Shown piece by piece: positions 49,918-58,152 of a stretch of DNA of 64,000 nt (position 1 is its first letter; each line of letters opens with the position of its first letter). The stretch is from 630D-37 sp037478835 (GTDB lineage Bacteria; Chloroflexota; Anaerolineae; Anaerolineales; Villigracilaceae): contig JBBFLV010000011.1 in NCBI GenBank assembly GCA_037478835.1, positions 37,667-101,666 of the forward strand, in the 5' to 3' direction. The notes beneath the pieces are model-generated. The model saw only the letters and a list, made by a program, of their open reading frames with translations, was not told where the DNA came from and ran no database searches. A program made the position numbers and the translations under genes.

Positions 49918-52900
49918 TTATGGCACAGGCAGGTTGGGGCAGGTTTGGTGATAGGGGATTTCAGGCCCCACGTATTGTTTCCATTCCTCCCGCGTCAGGT
50001 TGCGCGGCAGGCGGCGGCAGGCTTCGGCAATCAGGTCCTGCGGCTGCCAGAGCCAGACCAGCATCGTGCCGTCGCTGCTCCCGCTGACCACATAGCGTCC
50101 GTCCGGGCTGAAGGCGACTGCAGTCACCAACCCCTCATGCGTCATGCGCGCCACCTCGCGCCCGGTTGCCGCCTCCCAGACCCGCGCCATTTTGTCGCTG
50201 CTCCCGCTGACCACGTAGCGCCCGTCTGGGCTGAAGGCGACCTCAGTCACCGAATCCTCATGCGTCATGCGCGCCACCTCGCGCCCGGTTGCCGCCTCCC
50301 ACACCCGCGCTGTCCGATCATTGCTCCCGCTGACCACATAGCGCCCGTCCGGGCTGAAGGCGACAGCAGTTATATCGTCCTCATGCGTCATGCGGGCGAC
50401 TTCGCTCCCGCTATCCGCCTCCCACACCCGCGCCGTGCCATCTCCGCTCCCGCTGACCACGTAGCGCCCATCCGGGCTGAAGGCAACCGCTTTCACCTCG
50501 CCTTCATGCCTCTTACCGGCGACCACGCGCCCGCTCCGCGCCTCCCAGACCAATGCTAAGCCTTCAAAACAACTTGCACCTTGGATATTATTGCAATATC
50601 CACTGACCACGTAGCGCCCGTCTGGACTGAAGGAAACAGTATACATCCTCATCGAGCTCCATTGCTCATACGCACTGCGCGCCACCTCGCGCCCGGTCGC
50701 TGCCTCCCAGACTCGTGCCGTGCCGTCATCACTCCCGCTGACGACGTAGCGCCCGTCCGGGCTGAAGGCGACAGCAGTCACCCAGTCCTCATGCGTCATG
50801 CGCGCCACCTCGCGCCCGCTCTGCGCCTCCCAGACCCGCGCCGTGTTGTCGTCACTCCCGCTGACTACATAGCGCCCGTCCGGGCTGAAGGCAACCGCAT
50901 TCACATCGTTCCAATATGGGCTCCAATGTGTCATGCGCGCCACCTCACGCCCGTTCTGCGCCTCCCAGACCCGCGCTGTGCCGTCATAACTCCCGCTGAC
51001 CACGTAGCGCCCGTCCGGGCTGAAGGCAACTGCATTCACATCTGCCTCATGCGTCATGCGGGCGACCTCGCGCCCGCTTTCCGCCTCCCACACCCGCGCC
51101 GTGTTGTCCCAACTCCCGCTGACCACATAGCGCCCGTCCGGGCTGAAGGCGACGGCTCTCACATTCTTCTCATGCGTCATGCGGGCGATCTCGCGCCCGG
51201 TCGCTGCATCCCAGACTCGTGCCGTGCCGTCGTCACTCCCGCTGACGACGTAGCGCCCGTCCGGGCTGAAGGCGACGGCTCTCACATTCTTCTCATGCGT
51301 CATGCGGGCGATCTCGCGCCCGGTCGCCGGCTCCCAGACCCGCGCCGTATCGTCGTCACTCCCGCTGACCACGTAGCGCCCATCCGGGCTGAAGGCGACA
51401 GTCCACACCCACTTTTCATGCGTCATGCGGGCCACCTCGCGCCCACTCTGTGCCTCCCAGACCTTCACCGTGCCCCACCAATCCCCACTGACCACATAGC
51501 GCCCGTCCGGGCTGAAGGCGACTGCATACACACTACCCTCATACGTTGGGCGGGCAACCTCGCGTCCGGTCGCCGTCTCCCAGACCCGCACCGGGTCTTT
51601 CCAACCCCCGCTGACCACGTAGCGCCCGTCCGGGCTGAAGGCGACTGCAGTCACACTGTCCTCATGCGTCATGCGCGCCACCTCGCGCCCGGTTGCCATC
51701 TCCCACACCCGCGCCGTATCGTCGTCACTCCCGCTGACCACGTAGCGCCCGTCCGGGCTGAAGGCGACCTCAGTCACCGAATCCTCATGCGTCATGCGCG
51801 CCACCTCGCGCCCGGTTGCCGCCTCCCACACCCGCGCTGTCCGATCATCGCTCCCGCTGACCACATAGCGCCCGTCCGGGCTGAAGGCGACTGCATTCAC
51901 CTCTCCCTCATGTGTCATGCGGGCGACCTCGCGCCCAGTTGCCGCCTCCCAGACCCGCGCCGTGCCCTCGACACATTTATTACTAGCATCAACCTTTTCA
52001 CATCCCCCGCTGACCACATAGCGCCCGTCCGGGCTGAAGGCAACTGCAGTCACCGACCCCTCATGTGTCATGCGGGCGACCTCTAGCGGTAAAAGTTCTA
52101 AGCCGCGCCGCACCAACTGGTCGGCTTCCACCAAAGGGGCGCCGCGCTGCAGGGCTTCGACGCCCAGCAGGGTGCCGATAAACGGTCCCTGCGCTTGCTG
52201 GTCAAATATTAATTGCCCGCTGGCTGCCATTTGCCGCACCAGCGCCAGATCACGCTGGGTTTCGGCTTGTTTGCGCTGTTCTTCCGCTTCCGCCTGGGCG
52301 GTGGCGCGCATGTTGGCTTCGGCAACGGCGGTGGCTTGGGCATTCAAGGCGGCGTTGCGCTGGGCTTCAGCCTGAGTTCGGGCATCGAGTGCAGCATTGC
52401 GTTGACCCCATGCCAGCAGTGCTAGGCTGAGGGTAAGCAGCAAGCCAAATGCCAGCCCCATCGTCAGGCGGCGGCGGTTGCGCTCACGCTGTAGCCGTTC
52501 AGCCTCCACCTGCTCGCGGCTGCGGCGGATGTAGTCTGCAAGGTCAGGTTCGATTTCATCGGCGCGTTCGCTCAGGTAGGCTTCGGCTTGGGCCAGCGGG
52601 GCGCCGCGCAGCAGGGCGCCGGGATCGCCGCCGCTCTCCTGCCATTGACGGGCTTGCGCCCGCGCCCGCTCCTGCCACAGGCGAAAGGCGCGATCGGCCT
52701 CCATCCAGGCGCGCAGGCGTTCCCATTCCCGAATGAGGGCCTCGTGTACCACTTCCACGGTCTCTTCGCCCTGCGGGGTGCGGTCGGTGGTCACCAGGCG
52801 GGCATTCGCCAGGCGCGGCACCAGGGCTTGCAGGGCCGGGGGGAGTTCGCGCAAGCGTGCCATGCGGCGGGCATCCTCCTGCCCGGCGCCGGGCGCCACC

Positions 52901-54396
52901 AGTTGCACCAGCACCTTGCGCGCCAGTGGCTGTTCTGTGGGCGGCAGGGCGGCATACTGCGCTTCGGCGTAGCGCGCCAGGGCGCCTTCCACGCCGCCGA
53001 TAGCGCGATAGGCGCTCAGCGTCAGTTGACCGTTCTCCTGGCGCTCCCACAGTTGGGTGAGGGCAAATTCCAGCAGCGGCAGGGCGCCGGGACGGCCGGC
53101 TACGTCTTCCACCATCAGATCGTCCAGTCCCGGCTCAAAGCGCACGCCGTGCTGTTCGGCCGGCCCCAAAATGGCGCGGCGCAGTTCGTCGGGGGTCATG
53201 GGTCCCAGGTACTCGGCGGCTTCGCGCAGGGCATCGCTCAGGACGCGGTGTTCGAGCGCCTGACCGAGAAAGTCGGCGCGCAGGGTGAGCACCAGGCGCA
53301 GGCCGCCGTTTGGACGCAGCGCCCTCAGCAGGCAATCTACAAAGCGGGCACGTAGGACGGGGTCGGGGGTTTGGGTGTAGAGTTCCTCAAACTGGTCGGC
53401 GACCAGTAGCAGGAAGCGGGCGTCGCCCTGTTTGCGCAGGATGGCTTCGGTCACGTCTGCCAGCGCAATTTCGCCTTCGTGCAGGGCAGCGGCCAGTTTG
53501 TTCAGTTCGCGCAGGCGGTCGGTCTCGCTCATATGGGGTTCGAGCAGGGGCAGCAGCGCAGCCGCCAGCATCTCGAAGGGACGGTCGGCGGGGCGGAAGG
53601 AGGCGATGCGCCATTCGGGACGGGCGCGCAGGCGCGGCAGCAGCCCGGCAAAGACGACCGACGACTTGCCCGCCCCCGAAGCGCCCACCACCGCCGTCAG
53701 GGGGCGGCTGGTCACTGCCTGCAGCAGCCGCTCGCTAAAGGCTTCGCGCCCGAAGAACAGGGCGGCATCCTGCTCGCGGAAGTAGTGCAGCCCTCGGTAG
53801 GGGTTGGGCGGCAGGGCGCGCTCGGCCAGCATGGGCAGGGTTTGCAAAAGCGCGCTCACCGGGACGCAAAAGGCGGCTTTGACCTGCGGCGAACGCTCTG
53901 CCGCCACCACCATGCCCACCACGCCTCCCAGGCGTTCATCCCACACCGGCCCGCCGCTGAAGCCGGGCTGGATGGCGAAGCCGGTCTCTTTGGTGTCTTC
54001 GATGTGCAGCCAGCCTTCGGCGGTACGGTCACGCAGCACGCCGCTCGCCCACACCCCGCCATCGTGACCGGCCGGGCAGCCAAAGGCGCGGAAGGGATGC
54101 CCCCACAGGTCATCGCTCTGCACCAAGCGCACAGGCGCCGCGCCGCGCGGCAGCGAACGCGGCTCGATGGCGGCGATGTCTGCCGCATCTTCCCGAATCA
54201 CAACGCGCCCGGAGCAGTGCTCAGCGGGCGCGAGGAGGGGGAAATCGAAGGTCACTTCGGTGGAGTCTCCTACCGCTTGTTCGATCACATGTGCGCAGGT
54301 GACGATGACCTGCGGGGCGGCCAGGAAGCCGACGCCGACGGGTTTGCCGGCGCCGTTCAGGATGCGGACCAGACTACTGTGCAGGGCGTGGGTCAT
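49918..54396 (-). CDS. Trypsin-like protease / nSTAND1 NTPase / TM / 16x WD40 conflict-system protein
   Basis: A 1492-residue protein. Residues 1-190: trypsin-like domain with His36 ('VTCAHVIE'), Asp73 ('ADIAAIEP') and Ser147 ('PGFSGGPV'), so the triad is intact. Residues about 195-620: nSTAND1 NTPase, linker 'NPYRGLHYFREQDAALFFGR', Walker A 'VGASGAGKSS' (238-246), Walker B 'LLLVADQFEELY', 'LTLRADFLGQ' sensor region and the winged-helix part 'VVHEALIREWERLR'. One membrane helix (about 645-663) after an Arg-rich stretch, a coiled coil (665-720), then 16 near-identical WD40 repeats (about 772-1448). STAND proteins are NTP switches released by ligand binding to repeats. The positive-inside rule puts the protease and NTPase in the cytoplasm and the propellers outside. 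Confidence 0.92.
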   Translation of the reverse strand: MTHALHSSLVRILNGAGKPVGVGFLAAPQVIVTCAHVIEQAVGDSTEVTFDFPLLAPAEHCSGRVVIREDAADIAAIEPRSLPRGAAPVRLVQSDDLWGHPFRAFGCPAGHDGGVWASGVLRDRTAEGWLHIEDTKETGFAIQPGFSGGPVWDERLGGVVGMVVAAERSPQVKAAFCVPVSALLQTLPMLAERALPPNPYRGLHYFREQDAALFFGREAFSERLLQAVTSRPLTAVVGASGAGKSSVVFAGLLPRLRARPEWRIASFRPADRPFEMLAAALLPLLEPHMSETDRLRELNKLAAALHEGEIALADVTEAILRKQGDARFLLLVADQFEELYTQTPDPVLRARFVDCLLRALRPNGGLRLVLTLRADFLGQALEHRVLSDALREAAEYLGPMTPDELRRAILGPAEQHGVRFEPGLDDLMVEDVAGRPGALPLLEFALTQLWERQENGQLTLSAYRAIGGVEGALARYAEAQYAALPPTEQPLARKVLVQLVAPGAGQEDARRMARLRELPPALQALVPRLANARLVTTDRTPQGEETVEVVHEALIREWERLRAWMEADRAFRLWQERARAQARQWQESGGDPGALLRGAPLAQAEAYLSERADEIEPDLADYIRRSREQVEAERLQRERNRRRLTMGLAFGLLLTLSLALLAWGQRNAALDARTQAEAQRNAALNAQATAVAEANMRATAQAEAEEQRKQAETQRDLALVRQMAASGQLIFDQQAQGPFIGTLLGVEALQRGAPLVEADQLVRRGLELLPLEVARMTHEGSVTAVAFSPDGRYVVSGGCEKVDASNKCVEGTARVWEAATGREVARMTHEGEVNAVAFSPDGRYVVSGSDDRTARVWEAATGREVARMTHEDSVTEVAFSPDGRYVVSGSDDDTARVWEMATGREVARMTHEDSVTAVAFSPDGRYVVSGGWKDPVRVWETATGREVARPTYEGSVYAVAFSPDGRYVVSGDWWGTVKVWEAQSGREVARMTHEKWVWTVAFSPDGRYVVSGSDDDTARVWEPATGREIARMTHEKNVRAVAFSPDGRYVVSGSDDGTARVWDAATGREIARMTHEKNVRAVAFSPDGRYVVSGSWDNTARVWEAESGREVARMTHEADVNAVAFSPDGRYVVSGSYDGTARVWEAQNGREVARMTHWSPYWNDVNAVAFSPDGRYVVSGSDDNTARVWEAQSGREVARMTHEDWVTAVAFSPDGRYVVSGSDDGTARVWEAATGREVARSAYEQWSSMRMYTVSFSPDGRYVVSGYCNNIQGASCFEGLALVWEARSGRVVAGKRHEGEVKAVAFSPDGRYVVSGSGDGTARVWEADSGSEVARMTHEDDITAVAFSPDGRYVVSGSNDRTARVWEAATGREVARMTHEDSVTEVAFSPDGRYVVSGSSDKMARVWEAATGREVARMTHEGLVTAVAFSPDGRYVVSGSSDGTMLVWLWQPQDLIAEACRRLPRNLTREEWKQYVGPEIPYHQTCPNLPVP
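50053..52083 (-). repeat. 123-bp coding tandem repeat (16 WD40 units)
   Basis: The phrase encoding 'FSPDGRYVVSG' recurs 16 times at about 123-bp spacing with very few differences, as does 'ARVWEA.TGREVARMTHE'. Units 1 and 12 carry an insertion with a Cys pair; units 9 and 11 have short extra loops. Confidence 0.9.
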
Positions 54397-54453
54397 AGGG
54401 CCCTCCGGGGGAGATTTAGATTAATTTTACTTCATTTTGGGCGCATTGGAGAT

Positions 54454-54516
54454 GGAGGGTAGACCGTGGACGGTGGACGGTGGGTGCTAGACGGTAGACC
54501 GTGGACGGTAGACGGT
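54454..54516. repeat. 7-nt tandem repeat, nine units
   Basis: GGAGGGT, AGACCGT, GGACGGT, GGACGGT, GGGTGCT, AGACGGT, AGACCGT, GGACGGT, AGACGGT in the gap between the aminotransferase and STAND genes; same family as 47737. Confidence 0.85.
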
Positions 54517-54525
54517 GGGGGTGGA

Positions 54526-54558
54526 AAAATAAGCCGTAGGGATCGGCTTCCCTACGGC
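54526..54558 (-). terminator. Terminator of the aminotransferase gene
   Basis: Perfect 10-bp stem GCCGTAGGGA / TCCCTACGGC with a six-base loop; on the minus strand it is followed by TTATTTTT, 55 bp after the stop codon. Confidence 0.88.
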
Positions 54559-54613
54559 TCGGCCGTTTTGACGGGATGGGGCCAAAGGTCCGAACAGGTG
54601 ACGCAGGCGAGGG

Positions 54614-55849
54614 TTAGCTCGGCACCTTTTCGCCCAGGACCTCGCGCAATACGCCGGCCAGGCGGGTGATGCCTTCTCGAATCGTTTCCGGCGATGAGTA
54701 GGAGAAGTTGATGCGCATGGTGTTCTCACCACCGCCGTTCGGATGGAAGGGGGCGCCGGGGACAAAGGCGACTTTGCGTTCGATGGCCAAGCGCAGCACT
54801 TCGGCGGCATCCAGGCCTTTGGGCAGCATCACCCACAGGAACATGCCGCCCTCCGGGCGCGTCCAGCGCACTTCGGCGGGGAAGAGTTCATCCATCATCT
54901 CCAGCATGACGTCGCGGCGCTCTTTGTAGACGCGGCGGATGACTTTGACGTGTTCATCCAGGAAGCCGCCTTTGCCGACCTCGTAGGCCACCATCTGGTT
55001 GAAAGTGGCGGTGTGCAGATCGGCGGCCTGCTTGGCCATGACCAGGCGACGGATGACTTCCTGCGGGGCGATCACCCAGGCCAGGCGGATGCCGGGCGCC
55101 AGGATTTTGGAGAAGGTGCTCAGGTAGATCACGTTGCCGCTGTAGTGCTTGCCGTTTTCGGCGCGATACTGGCTATCCAGCGCGACCACCGGTGGGAGGT
55201 GCTCCCCCTCATAGCGCAGCTGACCGTAGGGATCGTCCTCGATGATCGGCACGCCGTAGCGATCGGCCAACTCCACCAGCTTCTGGCGCCGCTCCAGACT
55301 CAAGGTCCAGCCGCCCGGATTCTGGAAGTTGGGCAGGACGTAGATGAACTTGGGGCCGATGCGCAGCGCCTTTTCTAGTTCGTCGACGATCATGCCGTGT
55401 TCATCGGTGGGGACGGTGATGTATTGGGCGCCGTAGGCGTTCCAGGCTTGGATGGCGCCGAGGTAGGTGGGCGATTCGACGACGATGTAATCGCCACGAT
55501 TGATGAACAGGCGGCCGATGAAATCCAGCGCTTGCTGCGAGCCGGATGTGATCAGGATGTTTTCCGGTGCCACTTCCACCGCGTAGCGTCGGGTGTGACG
55601 GGCGATCATCTCACGCAGGGGGCGATAGCCTTCGGTGGTGCTGTATTGCAGGGCCTGTGGGCCGAATTCTTCCAGCACGCGGTTGCAGGCCTCACGGAAT
55701 TGCTCCAATGGGAAGACTTCCGGTGCCGGTAGCCCCCCGGCGAAGGAGATGATATCGGGTTGTTCGGTGAGCTTGAGCAGTTCGCGGATCACCGAGCTAC
55801 CCATTTGCTTCGTGCGGTGTGCATAGCGATATTCCCACGGGGTTTGCAT
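54614..55849 (-). CDS. PLP-dependent aminotransferase, LysN/2-aminoadipate type
   Basis: A 411-residue fold-type I aminotransferase of the MocR-like/LysN group without a DNA-binding domain. 'FAGGLPAPEVFP' start, 'GYRPLREMIA', 'VLPNFQNPGG', 'EDDPYGQLRYEG' with the PLP Asp, and 'STFSKILAPGIRLAW' with the Schiff-base Lys. Members transfer amino groups to 2-oxoadipate, branched-chain or aromatic oxo acids. GAGGAG precedes the start. An upstream terminator, leader peptide and promoter suggest attenuation control. Confidence 0.92.
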   Translation of the reverse strand: MQTPWEYRYAHRTKQMGSSVIRELLKLTEQPDIISFAGGLPAPEVFPLEQFREACNRVLEEFGPQALQYSTTEGYRPLREMIARHTRRYAVEVAPENILITSGSQQALDFIGRLFINRGDYIVVESPTYLGAIQAWNAYGAQYITVPTDEHGMIVDELEKALRIGPKFIYVLPNFQNPGGWTLSLERRQKLVELADRYGVPIIEDDPYGQLRYEGEHLPPVVALDSQYRAENGKHYSGNVIYLSTFSKILAPGIRLAWVIAPQEVIRRLVMAKQAADLHTATFNQMVAYEVGKGGFLDEHVKVIRRVYKERRDVMLEMMDELFPAEVRWTRPEGGMFLWVMLPKGLDAAEVLRLAIERKVAFVPGAPFHPNGGGENTMRINFSYSSPETIREGITRLAGVLREVLGEKVPS

Positions 55850-55889
55850 AGGAACTCCTCAAAAGTAAGGTGCTTGTGGACCGACGGCA

Positions 55890-55928
55890 AATAAAAAAGC
55901 CTGACAGGTAGCATTTCACCTGTCAGGC
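55890..55928 (-). terminator. Terminator between dnaK and the aminotransferase (candidate attenuator)
   Basis: Perfect 11-bp stem GCCTGACAGGT / ACCTGTCAGGC, eight-base loop, and TTTTTTATTT on the minus strand. Only about 40 bases separate the T run from the aminotransferase start codon. The 5' arm carries the stop codon of the small leader ORF. It could also simply be the dnaK terminator. Confidence 0.92.
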
Positions 55929-55985
55929 CGGGCTGACGTGAGGGGGAAAGACCCCGAGTAGGATGAAGCTCAGCCACATCATCAT
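55923..55985 (-). CDS. Putative 20-residue leader peptide
   Basis: Three consecutive ATG codons open a short frame with Trp4, Leu5, Phe7, Ile8, Leu9, Leu10, Val12 and Phe13, ending 'PPHVSPA', with TGA inside the 5' arm of the terminator stem. The first 13 residues are mostly branched-chain or aromatic, matching plausible products of the aminotransferase. No Shine-Dalgarno; the predicted transcript start leaves almost no leader, so it may be leaderless. Confidence 0.4.
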   Translation of the reverse strand: MMMWLSFILLGVFPPHVSPA

Positions 55986-55995
55986 AGGCAACGCA

Positions 55996-56024
55996 ATCTT
56001 ACTCGCGTTTGCCGTTTCTGACAA
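55996..56024 (-). promoter_or_regulatory. Candidate promoter of the aminotransferase leader
   Basis: On the minus strand TTGTCA (56019-56024), 17-bp spacer, TAAGAT (55996-56001), immediately after the dnaK stop codon. Confidence 0.55.
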
Positions 56025-56027
56025 CCC

Positions 56028-57905
56028 TTACTCACGCACTTCGCCTTCGACCACTTCGCCTTCGGTGCGGCCATCGCCGGAGGTCGACCCCGTGGCCTGT
56101 TGCTGGGCATAGAGCTGCTGGCTGAGCGCATGGAAGGCATGTTGCAGATCGTCGCTGGCGCGGCGGATACGCGCCAGGTCTTCGCCTTGCATGGCCTGTT
56201 TCAGTTCATTGATGCGGCTCTCGATGTTGGAGCGCTCGCCGGCCGGCACCTTATCGCCCAGCTCGCGCAGGGCCTTTTCGGTCTGGTAAATCAGCTGATC
56301 GGCGTTGTTGCGCGCTTCGGCCAGCTCACGGCGACGGCGGTCTTCGGCCTCGTGCTTGCGGGCCTCCTGCACCATGCGTTCGATCTCTTCCTTGCTGAGG
56401 TTGGTGGAGGCCGTGATCGTGACCTTTTGCTCGCGGCCGGTTGCCTTATCTTTGGCCGTCACATGCAAGATGCCGTTGGCGTCAATATCGAAGGTCACTT
56501 CGATCTGCGGGACGCCGCGCGGCGCCGGTGGGATACCATCCAGGCGGAAGCGGCCGAGGCTCATGTTATCGGCGGCCATCGGGCGCTCTCCCTGGAGCAC
56601 GTGGATGTCGACCGCAGTCTGGTTATCGGCGGCGGTAGAGAAGATTTCGCTCTTGCGCACGGGGATGGTGGTGTTGCGCGGGATGAGCACGGTCATCACG
56701 CCGCCCAGGGTTTCCACGCCCAGCGAGAGCGGGGTGACATCGAGCAGCAGAATGTCTTTCACTTCACCGGCCAAGACGCCTGCCTGAATGGCCGCGCCGA
56801 CAGCAACTACTTCATCCGGGTTGACACCCTTGTGCGGCTCTTTGCCGTTGGTCAGGCGGCGCACCAGCTCCTGGATCATCGGCATGCGGGTGGCGCCACC
56901 CACCAGCACGACCTCATCGAGATCGGCGGGGGTCAGGCCGGCATCCTTGAGGGCGTTCTGGAAGGGGATGACGCAGCGCTGCACCAGGTCTTCGGTCATT
57001 TGCTCGAATTTGGCGCGCGTCAGGCGCAGCAGCAGGTGCTTGGGGCCGCTGGCATCGGCGGTGATGTAGGGCAGGTTGATCTCGGTCTCCATCATCGTGG
57101 AGAGCTCGATCTTGGCCTTTTCGGCGGCCTCGCGCAGGCGCTGGAGTGCCTGGCGATCCTGGCGCAGGTCAATGCCGTGTTCTTTCTTGAATTCCTCGGC
57201 AGCCCAGTTGACGATGCGCTGATCCCAGTCATCGCCGCCCAGGTGTGTATCGCCGTTGGTGGCCTTGACTTCGATCACGCCTTCGCCGACTTCCAGGATG
57301 GAGACATCGAAGGTGCCACCCCCCAGGTCAAAGACCAGGATGGTTTCATTCTTCTTCTTGTCCAGGCCGTAGGCTAGGGCAGCTGCGGTCGGTTCGTTGA
57401 TGATGCGCAGCACTTCCAGGCCGGCGATCTTACCGGCATCTTTGGTCGCCTGGCGCTGGCTATCGTTAAAGTAGGCCGGCACGGTGATCACGGCCTGCGT
57501 CACCGGCTCGCCCAGGTAGGCTTCGGCATCGGCTTTGAGCTTGGCCAGGATCATCGCCGAGATTTCCTGCGGGCTGTATTCGCGCCCGGTGACCGGAATG
57601 CGCACGCGCACATCTCCGACCGGACCTTCCACCACCTGATAGGGCACCATCTTGCGCTCGGTCTCTACTTCGCTAAAGCGCCGCCCCATGAAACGTTTGA
57701 TCGAATAGATTGTGTTTTCAGAGTTAATGATGGCCTGACGTTTGGCAGTCTGGCCGACCAACCGCTCGCCGGTCTTGGTGAAGGCCACGACCGAGGGGCA
57801 GAGCCGCCCGCCCTCGGCGGTTGGGATCACCGTTGGCTGACCGCCTTCCATCACGGCCACAACGCTGTTGGTCGTTCCCAGGTCAATTCCGATAATCTTT
57901 CCCAT
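56028..57905 (-). CDS. dnaK: Chaperone DnaK (Hsp70)
   Basis: A 625-residue Hsp70. 'IGIDLGTTNSVVAVMEGG' opens the ATPase domain, followed by 'VFDLGGGTFDVSIL' and 'VVLVGGATRMPMIQ'; the substrate domain starts around 'LLLDVTPLSLGVETLGG', and the C-terminal lid ends in an acidic tail rich in Glu and Val. It folds proteins with DnaJ and GrpE, whose genes are not in the window. GGAGA precedes the start. No CIRCE inverted repeat was seen upstream. Confidence 0.97.
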   Translation of the reverse strand: MGKIIGIDLGTTNSVVAVMEGGQPTVIPTAEGGRLCPSVVAFTKTGERLVGQTAKRQAIINSENTIYSIKRFMGRRFSEVETERKMVPYQVVEGPVGDVRVRIPVTGREYSPQEISAMILAKLKADAEAYLGEPVTQAVITVPAYFNDSQRQATKDAGKIAGLEVLRIINEPTAAALAYGLDKKKNETILVFDLGGGTFDVSILEVGEGVIEVKATNGDTHLGGDDWDQRIVNWAAEEFKKEHGIDLRQDRQALQRLREAAEKAKIELSTMMETEINLPYITADASGPKHLLLRLTRAKFEQMTEDLVQRCVIPFQNALKDAGLTPADLDEVVLVGGATRMPMIQELVRRLTNGKEPHKGVNPDEVVAVGAAIQAGVLAGEVKDILLLDVTPLSLGVETLGGVMTVLIPRNTTIPVRKSEIFSTAADNQTAVDIHVLQGERPMAADNMSLGRFRLDGIPPAPRGVPQIEVTFDIDANGILHVTAKDKATGREQKVTITASTNLSKEEIERMVQEARKHEAEDRRRRELAEARNNADQLIYQTEKALRELGDKVPAGERSNIESRINELKQAMQGEDLARIRRASDDLQHAFHALSQQLYAQQQATGSTSGDGRTEGEVVEGEVRE

Positions 57906-58024
57906 AGGGTTCTCTCCTTTTTTCTGGTTTGTTACGCCCTATAGTGTAATCGGGGGATGCAAGAAATTTATTAACAGGGTGTAGGAAGGAGATTATCAGC
58001 GGATCACCATGGTGAATGTGAATA

Positions 58025-58036
58025 TGATATCTATCA
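58025..58036. promoter_or_regulatory. CRP/FNR-family box 1 upstream of nrfHA
   Basis: TGAT-ATCT-ATCA, within the longer palindrome ATGATA-TC-TATCAT (58024-58037). FNR/NnrR/DNR-type regulators bind TTGAT-N4-ATCAA. Confidence 0.6.
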
Positions 58037-58068
58037 TGCCACGGAGATGATGTTTTTCGTATAATGAA

Positions 58069-58084
58069 TGTGATCCCGATCACA
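58069..58084. promoter_or_regulatory. CRP/FNR-family box 2 upstream of nrfHA
   Basis: TGTGAT-CCCG-ATCACA, a perfect 16-bp inverted repeat that fits the CRP consensus TGTGA-N6-TCACA and shares the TGAT-N4-ATCA core with box 1. Centres are 46 bp apart. It lies about 70 bp before the nrfH start. Confidence 0.72.
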
Positions 58085-58152
58085 GACGCACGCTTGAGAC
58101 TCCCTTATCATTTTGAGAAAAAGTTCACAATATACTAGCTGAGGCCAGGCAT

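Noticed and set aside
49768..52086. Long plus-strand open frames (263 and 501 residues) opposite the WD40 repeats, rich in 'HLAPGRRLPDPRR' units
   Set aside because: They are the antisense reading of the 123-bp repeat; periodic, no start site, and the minus-strand frame has clear domains.
53479..54462. 327-residue plus-strand frame opposite the protease/NTPase part
   Set aside because: Antisense of an intact catalytic domain; no ribosome site or recognisable motif.
55850..56027. T-box riboswitch upstream of the aminotransferase
   Set aside because: No T-box-like conserved sequence or long specifier stem was seen; a short leader ORF explains the layout better.
56100..57377. 425-residue plus-strand frame opposite dnaK
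   Set aside because: Typical antisense shadow of a GC-rich conserved gene; no family features.
57906..58000. CIRCE/HrcA element upstream of dnaK
   Set aside because: No TTAGCACTC-N9-GAGTGCTAA-like repeat found.
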